DNA from: Pseudomonadota bacterium
GTDB lineage: Bacteria > Myxococcota_A > UBA9160 > UBA4427
DNA length: 36,970 bases
Assembly (NCBI GenBank): GCA_027295775.1
Contig: JAPUKG010000288.1
Location: forward strand, 1 to 36,970
Reading direction: 5' to 3'
The stretch's first letter is position 1. Each line of letters opens with the position of its first letter. Shown here in pieces: positions 31,781 through 36,970 of the stretch. The notes beneath the pieces are model-generated. The model saw only the letters and a program-made list of their open reading frames with translations. It was not told the DNA's origin and did not search any database. Both the position numbers and the translations under genes were made by a program.

Positions 31781-32541
31781 GCCTCTGCTCTCCGGGACGC
31801 GGTCCCGATCAGGCCCGCGGACTCGAGGCGGGTCGCCTCGCGCAGGATCGCGGTCTCGCTGTAGCTCAGCATGGTCTCGACGATGCGGCGCGCGTCCTCG
31901 GTGTCGCGCCGGGCGAGCGCGTCCAGCAGGCGCCGGTGGGTCTCCAGGGAGCGCGCGTGATCGCGGCTCTCGTTGTAGTAGATGGGGCCGAGCCGCTCGA
32001 GGAGCCGCGTCAACAGATTGGTCAGCAGCTGGTACATGAGGTTGCCGGTGGCCTCGCCCAGCATCGCGTTCATGGCCACGTCGATCTCGAGCGCGACGGC
32101 CGGGTCTCCTCCCTCGTTGGCTTCGCGCTCGACGAGCCGGCGGGCGCGCTCGAGGTGCTCGGGGCGGTGATTGCGAGCCGCCAGCTCGATCACGTGCACC
32201 GTGACATGGCGGCGGAACTCGAGGATCTGGCGCAGGAGCTCGGTGGTGACGGTGGCTCGATCGCGGATCAGGGCCTCGATGAGCTGTAGGGCGGACGAGC
32301 CGGAGAGGGGGCGGACGAAGCTCCCCTGCCCGTGCCGGACCTCGATCAGCTCCAGGAACTCGAGGCGCTTGAGTGCCTCTCGCACGGATCCCCGGTTCAC
32401 ACCCAGGGCCTCCGAGAGCTCGCGCTCGTTGGGAAGCTGGGTTCCGGCGAGCAGCGCGCCGGACAGGATCCGCGAGCAGAGCTGCTCGAAGACGCCGTCG
32501 GCGCGGCGAGCGGACGCAAGGGGCTCGAGATCGATGGCCAC
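31777..32541 (-). CDS. GntR/FadR-family transcriptional regulator (FCD domain)
   Basis: A 254-residue regulator. The N-terminal winged helix has ADGVFEQLCSRILSGALLAG, PNERELSEALGVNRGSVREALKRLEFLELI and VRHGQGSFVR. The all-helical FCD domain follows from about residue 95, with EIDVAMNAMLGEATGN and SLETHRRLLDALARRD, which holds the Asp/His set used for metal and small-acid binding in this family. The GTG at 32541 follows AGGAGGAG. It is first in the operon with the AGPS-like flavoenzyme and glpD. A palindrome of FadR type lies over the start of its own promoter region, so autoregulation is likely. The ligand is unknown. Confidence 0.93.
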   Translation of the reverse strand: MAIDLEPLASARRADGVFEQLCSRILSGALLAGTQLPNERELSEALGVNRGSVREALKRLEFLELIEVRHGQGSFVRPLSGSSALQLIEALIRDRATVTTELLRQILEFRRHVTVHVIELAARNHRPEHLERARRLVEREANEGGDPAVALEIDVAMNAMLGEATGNLMYQLLTNLLTRLLERLGPIYYNESRDHARSLETHRRLLDALARRDTEDARRIVETMLSYSETAILREATRLESAGLIGTASRRAEA

Positions 32542-32550
32542 GGCTCCTCC

Positions 32551-32575
32551 TGGTCGGAGGTTAGAGGTCGGACCA
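32551..32575 (-). promoter_or_regulatory. FadR-type operator (palindrome plus extra half-site)
   Basis: AGGTCGGACCA (32565-32575) is close to the FadR-type consensus TGGTCnGACCA. A second TGGTCGGA half-site lies at 32551-32558. The palindrome directly follows the -10 box, covering the expected transcription start, so binding would block the promoter. Confidence 0.6.
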
Positions 32576-32603
32576 CTATAGAAGTGAAAGACCTACGAAT
32601 CAA
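32575..32603 (-). promoter_or_regulatory. Sigma-70-type promoter of the gntR-AGPS-glpD run
   Basis: On the minus strand TTGATT (32598-32603) and TATAGT (32575-32580) are separated by 17 nt. The start would fall near 32568, inside the operator palindrome, giving a leader of about 27 nt with a strong ribosome binding site. Confidence 0.7.
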
Positions 32604-32655
32604 GGCGGAACTCGATTTGCGAACGCGTTCCTATTCTGGAATCCGGGGGCTGGGC

Positions 32656-33141
32656 TCAGCTGCAGTCGGCGCAGAGGCCCTCGGCCACGATGCGGAAGCG
32701 GCTCACCTGGAAGGGAAGCCGCCGATCGCTGGCCACGGAGACGGGAAAGCACTCGTCCGGCACGTCTTCGAGGCGCCCACACCGGGTGCAGCAGAAGTGC
32801 TGGTGCGGATCGGGGTTGGGGTCGAAGCGCAGCTCGTTTCCCGGACCCGGCACCTCGCTCACCACCTCGAGGTCCCGCAGCAGGGCGAGTGTGGTGTAGA
32901 CGGTGGCGCGGCTGGCCATGGGGAACTCGCGGGTGATGCCCTCGAGGACCTGGGCCGCGGTGGGGTGATTGGCGCTGCCCAGCAGGTGCCGGACGATGGC
33001 GCGCCGCTGGGGGGTCAGGCTGAGCCCGTTCGCGCGCAGGCGTGCCTCGATCTCTTCGACGCTGTGGGGCAATGGGGGTCCCTCGTCGGCCAGAGGGTAC
33101 CACGGCACCGAGGGTGGGACGGATTCGCTCCTACCCCTCAT
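32656..33141 (-). CDS. Fur-family metal- or peroxide-responsive regulator
   Basis: A protein of up to 161 residues. The winged helix has LSLTPQRRAIVRHLLGS, HPTAAQVLEGI and MASRATVYTTLALLRDLEVV. The dimerisation part has PHQHFCCTRCGRLEDV (His ligands and the CxxC zinc site) and ends in GLCADC, a second zinc pair. It may be a Fur or PerR type; sensor residues do not settle this. From the ATG at 33141 it would overlap the aconitase stop by 11 nt. A TTG about 24 codons later gives the normal Fur length. Coupling to aconitase, an iron-sulfur enzyme, makes sense for iron or oxidative-stress control. Confidence 0.9.
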   Translation of the reverse strand: MRGRSESVPPSVPWYPLADEGPPLPHSVEEIEARLRANGLSLTPQRRAIVRHLLGSANHPTAAQVLEGITREFPMASRATVYTTLALLRDLEVVSEVPGPGNELRFDPNPDPHQHFCCTRCGRLEDVPDECFPVSVASDRRLPFQVSRFRIVAEGLCADCS

Positions 33142-35407
33142 TCCGTCGCAGCATGTTCAGCGCCGAGCCCGCCTTGAACCACTCCACCTGATCGGCGTTC
33201 AGGGTATGGGTGACCTCGGCGGTGTCCTCGCTTCCATCTCGGTGGTGGAAGATGACCTGCAGGGGTCGGCCCGGCGCCAGCCCCGAGAGACCGGTGATGC
33301 TCACCCGGTCGGTCTCGGCGACCCTGTCGTAGTCGGCCGGGTCGCGGAAGGTCAGGGGCAGAACCCCCTGCTTCTTCAGGTTCGACTGGTGAATGCGCGC
33401 GAAGCTCCGCACGATCGCGGCCGCGCAGCCGAGGAAGCGGGGCGACATGGCGGCGTGCTCGCGGCTCGAGCCCTCGCCGTAGTTCTCGTCGCCCACCACG
33501 ACCCAGCGGCGGCCCTCGGTCTTGTAGTGCCGGGCGATCTTCGGCAGCGGGATGCCGGTCTCTCCGGAGAGCTGATCGAGCCCCTCGCCGGCCTTGCCGG
33601 TGAAGGCGTTGATCGCCCCGATGAACGCGTTGTCGCTGATGTTGTCGAGGTGACCGCGGAAGCGCAGCCACGGCCCGGCCGGCGAGATGTGGTCCGTAGT
33701 GCACTTGCCCTTTGCCTTCAGGAGCAGGGGCAGGCGCTCGAAGTCGCGTCCGTCCCAGGGCTCGAACGGGGTCAGGAGCTGGATCCGCTCGCTGTCCTCC
33801 GGGACCTCGACCCGCACATCCTTCGCATTCTCGCTCGGTGCGACGTAGCCCTCGTCCGAGAAGACGAAGCCGCGCTCCGGGATCTCCGGTGCCGGGGCCG
33901 GGGGCTCGAGCGCGAAGCGCTCCCCACCCGGCGCCTCGATCTCGTCGTGGAGCGGGTCGAACTCGAGGGTGCCGGCCAGGGCATAGGCTACGACCACCTC
34001 GGGACTGCCGATGAAGGAGAGCGTCTCTGGGTTTCCGTCGTTCCGCTTCGGGAAGTTCCGATTGTAGGAGTTGATGATCGAGTTGGCGACGCCCTTCAGG
34101 CTGTCGTCCCGCTTCCACTGCCCGATGCAGGGCCCGCACGCGTTGGCCAGAACGAGGGCGCCAATCGACTCGAGGTCCGCCAGCTGTCCGTCGCGCTGGA
34201 TGGTCTGATGGATCTGCTCCGAGCCGGGCGTGCACCAGAGCGGGGTCCGGGTCCTGGCGCCGCGGGCGGCGGCCTGGCGCGCCACGTCCGCCGCCCGGGA
34301 CATGTCCTCGTACGACGAGTTGGTGCAGCTCCCGATCAGCGCCGAGGAGAGCTGGGCCGGGTAGCCGTGCTCGCGCACGTCGGCAGCCATCTTCGACACA
34401 GGCCGCGCCAGGTCCGGCGTGTGCGGTCCCACCACGTAGGGCTCGAGCTTCGAGAGATCGATCTCGACCACCTCGTCGAAGAAACGCCCGGGATCGCGCT
34501 CCACCTCGGGGTCTGCGCGCAGGAGATCGACGTGCGCGCCCGCCACGTCGGCCAGCTCCTCGCGCCGGGTCGCCTTCAGGTAGGTGGCCATGCGCTCGTC
34601 GTACGGGAAGATCGACGTGGTGGCGCCGAGCTCGGCGCCCATGTTGGTGATCGTACCCTTGCCCGTACAGCTGATCGACGCGGCGCCGGGCCCGAAGTAC
34701 TCCACCACGCGGTTCGTCCCGCCCTTCACGGTGAGCACCGAGCACACGTGGAGGATCACGTCCTTGGGCGAGGCCCAGCCGCCGAGCGAGCCGGTCAGAT
34801 GGATCCCGACGAGCCTCGGGTACAGCACCTCCCACGGCAGGTCGGCCATCACGTCCACCGCATCCGCGCCGCCAACGCCGCACGCGAACATCCCGAGTCC
34901 TCCCGCGTTGGGCGTGTGCGAGTCGGTGCCGATCATCATGCCGCCGGGGAAGGCGTACTTCTCGAGAACCACCTGGTGGATGATTCCCGCCCCGGGACTC
35001 CAGAAGCCAATGCCGTAGCGCGCCGAAGCGCTGCGCAGAAAGTCGTAGACCTGCCGGTTCGTGGTGTGCGCGGCCTCCATGTCCTCGGACGCGCCGCGAT
35101 ACGCCTGGATGAGGTGGTCGCAGTGGATCGTGGTGGGCACCGCCGTCTCATCGAGTCCGGCCTGCATGAACTGCAGGATCGCCATCTGCGCCGTGGCGTC
35201 CTGCATCGCCACCCGATCGGGCCGAAGCTCCAGGTAGCTCTTCCCCGGCTCCAGCTCCTGCTCCGCCGCATTGGCCAGATGCCCGAGCAGCACCTTCTCC
35301 GCGTATGTCAGCGGCCGCCCCAACCGGTCCCGAACGATCCCCAGATTCTTCTCGACACGCCCGTAGACCGACTCGACCAGCGCCCGCGTCGTCTCGATGA
35401 CCGGCAT
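33131..35407 (-). CDS. Aconitate hydratase (mitochondrial-type)
   Basis: A 758-residue aconitase that interconverts citrate and isocitrate through a 4Fe-4S cluster. Visible motifs: MIGTDSHTPNAGGLGMFACG near residue 160, IGSCTNSSYEDM with the first cluster cysteine, NACGPCIGQW with the other two, TTDHISPAGPW and GEGSSREHAA in the C-terminal swivelling domain. Length matches the mitochondrial/bacterial short type rather than the ~890-residue AcnA. The ATG at 35407 follows GGAGG. The open frame extends upstream without support. Its end overlaps the Fur-family gene. Confidence 0.96.
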   Translation of the reverse strand: MPVIETTRALVESVYGRVEKNLGIVRDRLGRPLTYAEKVLLGHLANAAEQELEPGKSYLELRPDRVAMQDATAQMAILQFMQAGLDETAVPTTIHCDHLIQAYRGASEDMEAAHTTNRQVYDFLRSASARYGIGFWSPGAGIIHQVVLEKYAFPGGMMIGTDSHTPNAGGLGMFACGVGGADAVDVMADLPWEVLYPRLVGIHLTGSLGGWASPKDVILHVCSVLTVKGGTNRVVEYFGPGAASISCTGKGTITNMGAELGATTSIFPYDERMATYLKATRREELADVAGAHVDLLRADPEVERDPGRFFDEVVEIDLSKLEPYVVGPHTPDLARPVSKMAADVREHGYPAQLSSALIGSCTNSSYEDMSRAADVARQAAARGARTRTPLWCTPGSEQIHQTIQRDGQLADLESIGALVLANACGPCIGQWKRDDSLKGVANSIINSYNRNFPKRNDGNPETLSFIGSPEVVVAYALAGTLEFDPLHDEIEAPGGERFALEPPAPAPEIPERGFVFSDEGYVAPSENAKDVRVEVPEDSERIQLLTPFEPWDGRDFERLPLLLKAKGKCTTDHISPAGPWLRFRGHLDNISDNAFIGAINAFTGKAGEGLDQLSGETGIPLPKIARHYKTEGRRWVVVGDENYGEGSSREHAAMSPRFLGCAAAIVRSFARIHQSNLKKQGVLPLTFRDPADYDRVAETDRVSITGLSGLAPGRPLQVIFHHRDGSEDTAEVTHTLNADQVEWFKAGSALNMLRRNEG

Positions 35408-35443
35408 GGGAAACCTCCAGAACGAATCGGATAACTCGACCGT

Positions 35444-35472
35444 ATCACAGGAAAAGTGGAGTCCGCGATCAA
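35444..35472 (-). promoter_or_regulatory. Candidate aconitase promoter
   Basis: TTGATC (35467-35472) and TGTGAT (35444-35449) on the minus strand are 17 nt apart. This gives a leader of about 30 nt carrying the GGAGG site. The -10 match is only four of six. Confidence 0.35.
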
Positions 35473-35888
35473 CACTAGCCTTCTGAACTTCGCTCGGCTC
35501 ACACCGGGCCGTGCCTGGCCCTACCATGGCTCCCCGTTGCCTCTGTGGCACTGACCCTCGACGAAAGGCTGTCTCGCTCCATGGCGCGAAGCGCTTCTCG
35601 TAAGGGCAAGCCGGCCGGAGGCCGGCGCGAAGTGAGGCGAAGCCGAACGAATCGGGCGCCCGCAAGGCCGGGTGGGGGTCGTCGCGCGGAGGGCCTCATG
35701 GCCCTGACCGGAACCATTCCGCAACCCCCAAGACATTTACAGCACCCCCTATGCTCACCACCCAAAGTCTTGTGGTTCTGCACCCCGCCCAAATCCGCTT
35801 CAAGCCACGCTTTGCCACCGGATGAGAGGCCCGGAGCGCGATGACCCCCAGCCGCCCCCAGGAGGAAACCCAGACTCGCGCGTTCGAG
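35473..35888. other. Noncoding region of about 420 nt between aconitase promoter and hydrolase
   Basis: No protein family is recognisable on either strand; the open frames here are Arg/Pro-rich and non-homologous in appearance. The middle part is packed with palindromes (listed separately). The part after 35720 is C-rich and less GC-biased, with two similar pieces ending in GCACCCC. Confidence 0.5.
35588..35772. repeat. Palindrome-rich intergenic element, candidate repeat or structured RNA
   Basis: Within 185 nt are: GAAGCGCTTC (35588-35597, perfect palindrome), a 7-bp hairpin GCCGGCC/GGCCGGC with a GGA loop (35610-35626), CGGGCGCCCG (35653-35662, perfect palindrome), a 6-bp hairpin AGGGCC/GGCCCT with a TCAT loop (35690-35705), and CAAGAC/GTCTTG (35729-35734 with 35767-35772). 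Whether it recurs elsewhere in the genome cannot be seen from this window. Confidence 0.4.
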
Positions 35889-35894
35889 TAGGAT
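35889..35894 (+). promoter_or_regulatory. Candidate -10 box, leaderless
   Basis: TAGGAT lies 7 nt before the ATG at 35902 and overlaps an earlier in-frame ATG at 35893, which argues for the later start. Confidence 0.45.
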
Positions 35895-35901
35895 GGTCAC
35901 C

Positions 35902-36774
35902 ATGCAACCTCGGTCCCTGCGCGTCCCGGGAGCCCACGGCGGAGAGCTCCACCTGCTCGAGTGGAGCGAGGAGGGCGTCCCCATGCTCCTCGTCCACGGC
36001 TTCGGCAACGAAGCTCACATCTGGGACGACTTCGCCCCTTCGGTCGCGCCCTACTATCGCGTTCTCGCCCTCGACCTGCGCGGCCACGGCGACTCGGACT
36101 GGGATCCCGAGCGCCGCTACGACTACGAGCACCACGTGGCCGACCTCGAGGCCGTGTTCGCGAAGCTGGGCATCGACCGCGCCGTGCTCGTGGGACACTC
36201 TCTCGGCGGCCGCGTGTGCACACTCTACGCCGCTGCGCACCCCGAGACCGTGGCCGGCTTCGTGATCGTGGACTCCGGACCCGAGCTCGACGCACGCGGC
36301 ATCGTGCGCATCCGCATGGACGTGGAGGAACACCGCGACCCCACGTTCGCGAACGTCCGCGAGTACGAGAATATGCTGAGCCTCGCGTATCCCGCCGCGC
36401 GCCCCTCCGCAATCGCGCGAATGGCGAAGTACGGCCTCCGGGAGCGCGACGACGGGAAGCTCGTGCTCAAGATGGACACGGGACTCCGGAACTGGGGCGC
36501 CAACCAGCCCGATGCCGAGGCGATCAAGGCGCGGGAGGAGAGGATCCAGAACGAGCTCTGGTCGGCGCTCGGAAAGCTTCTCTGCCAGGCCCTGGTCGTC
36601 CGCGGCGCGGCGTCGGACATCCTCTCCGCAGATACCGCCGACCGGATGGTGGACGAAGTCATCCCGAACGCCCAGCTCGCCGTCGTCGCGCAGGCGGGCC
36701 ACTCGGTCATGACCGACAACCCCGAAGGCTTCCGCGACGCGGTCTGCGCCTTCGTCCTCGGCGACGACGGCTAG
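35902..36774 (+). CDS. Alpha/beta hydrolase
   Basis: About 290 residues of the alpha/beta-hydrolase fold. PMLLVHGFGNEAHIWDDF holds the oxyanion-hole HGF, LDLRGHGDSDW follows, and the nucleophile is the Ser in LVGHSLGG near residue 100. The likely acid lies in VVRGAASDIL and the catalytic His in QAGHSVM near the end. There is no signal peptide, so it is probably cytoplasmic. The start at 35902 is chosen because a TAGGAT box sits 7 nt upstream; ATG at 35893 would add three residues. The substrate (ester, epoxide, lactone or other) cannot be told from the sequence. Confidence 0.9.
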   Translation: MQPRSLRVPGAHGGELHLLEWSEEGVPMLLVHGFGNEAHIWDDFAPSVAPYYRVLALDLRGHGDSDWDPERRYDYEHHVADLEAVFAKLGIDRAVLVGHSLGGRVCTLYAAAHPETVAGFVIVDSGPELDARGIVRIRMDVEEHRDPTFANVREYENMLSLAYPAARPSAIARMAKYGLRERDDGKLVLKMDTGLRNWGANQPDAEAIKAREERIQNELWSALGKLLCQALVVRGAASDILSADTADRMVDEVIPNAQLAVVAQAGHSVMTDNPEGFRDAVCAFVLGDDG

Positions 36775-36847
36775 GCCCGTGCCGGGTCGCGCGGACGGGT
36801 AAAGCGCTATGCTCCCGCGCCGTCCCCCCCGCCGGCCGAGGAAGCCC

Positions 36848-36970
36848 TTGAAGATCCGGATTGCGCTCCTCTCGATGCTCGTGTGGGTTTCGCCGGTCTC
36901 GGCCGCGGCCCAGGCCCTCGCCCCATCGTCGATCCAGATCGTCGAGAGCCTTCACGCGAAGCTGCTCGAC
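36848..36970 (+). CDS. Exported protein, partial; possibly MlaC (phospholipid-transport substrate-binding protein)
   Basis: The gene runs off the window end. The TTG at 36848 follows GAGGAAG. The first ~25 residues form a signal peptide (RIALLSMLVWVSPVSAAAQA), then PSSIQIVESLHAKLLD. The pattern of a short helix with VxxLHxxLL just after the cleavage site is typical of MlaC/Ttg2D, the periplasmic phospholipid carrier of the Mla system. Only 41 codons are visible, so this assignment is tentative. Confidence 0.45.
   Translation, partial: MKIRIALLSMLVWVSPVSAAAQALAPSSIQIVESLHAKLLD

Noticed and set aside
32621-32630. GAACGCGTTC palindrome as a Fur box
   Set aside because: It is a perfect palindrome but does not resemble the AT-rich Fur or PerR consensus. 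It lies downstream of the Fur-family gene, so I do not assign a role.
32969-35434. Plus-strand open frame of 821 codons across aconitase
   Set aside because: Aconitase on the minus strand has all catalytic motifs, so the antisense frame is a composition artefact.
1-36970. CRISPR arrays, tRNA genes, rRNA genes, transposases and phage genes
   Set aside because: I looked for spaced direct repeats, cloverleaf-like ends, conserved rRNA stretches and DDE or integrase motifs and found none I could support by eye.

Overview
The window is about 37 kb of very GC-rich (roughly 70% by eye), densely packed bacterial chromosome. Exported and envelope proteins (a DUF1329 protein, a likely MlaC start, an exported chorismate mutase fusion), an ECF sigma/anti-sigma pair, a mitochondrial-type aconitase and a tungsten-type aldehyde oxidoreductase suggest a Gram-negative, proteobacteria-like organism, perhaps an uncultured Myxococcota/Binatota/deltaproteobacterial relative. 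That placement is an inference. I saw no phage, insertion sequence, CRISPR array, rRNA or tRNA.

Layout. 64-5367 (minus) is a tungstopterin module: MoaD-like sulfur carrier, aldehyde:ferredoxin oxidoreductase, MoeA, and a MoeA fused to a periplasmic-binding-protein-like domain. 5487-6425 (plus) is an exported helical-repeat protein. 6915-8161 (minus) holds ApaH-like and Smr proteins. 8228-10524 (plus) is an ECF sigma factor translationally coupled to an anti-sigma factor fused to a bactofilin-like domain. 10624-12879 is a DUF3604 protein and 13175-14566 a DHH phosphoesterase. 14593-15156 is an AhpD/carboxymuconolactone-decarboxylase-family gene with an in-frame TGA that reads best as selenocysteine (CxxU), followed at once by a stem-loop of bacterial SECIS form. 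15153-16885 holds a SAM methyltransferase divergent from a GFA-type protein and a second decarboxylase-family protein. 16943-17239 is a glycine-rich RRM protein. 17554-21396 (minus) is a flavin monooxygenase-like protein, a membrane-anchored aldo/keto reductase with an internal twin-arginine motif and ferredoxin-like clusters, and a DUF1329 protein. 21444-24089 (plus) is an unknown protein, a MaoC hydratase and NAD synthetase. 24099-24575 is a cold-shock-domain protein with an extra N-terminal domain. 24733-26055 is an exported cyclohexadienyl dehydratase-chorismate mutase fusion. 25981-32541 (minus) is a tightly packed six-gene run: FadR-type regulator, alkyl-DHAP synthase-like flavoenzyme, glycerol-3-phosphate dehydrogenase, lipid kinase, queuosine-salvage (DUF2419) protein and permease. 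32656-35407 is aconitase plus a Fur-family regulator. 35902-36774 is an alpha/beta hydrolase, and the window ends in a probable mlaC.

How the genes work together. The first operon supplies the pterin sulfur carrier, metal-insertion proteins and the likely client tungstoenzyme. The lipid run joins glycerol-3-phosphate oxidation, a DHAP-ether synthase-like enzyme and a lipid kinase under a regulator that probably controls its own promoter. Many neighbours overlap by 4 nt (ATGA or GTGA), so translational coupling is common.

Two start types coexist. One group has clear Shine-Dalgarno sequences. The other has a TAnnnT hexamer 6-8 nt before the start codon and usually no Shine-Dalgarno, which suggests leaderless transcripts. 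The points most worth checking are the selenoprotein, the leaderless pattern, the anti-sigma/bactofilin fusion, the Tat-motif aldo/keto reductase and the structured intergenic region at 35588-35772.
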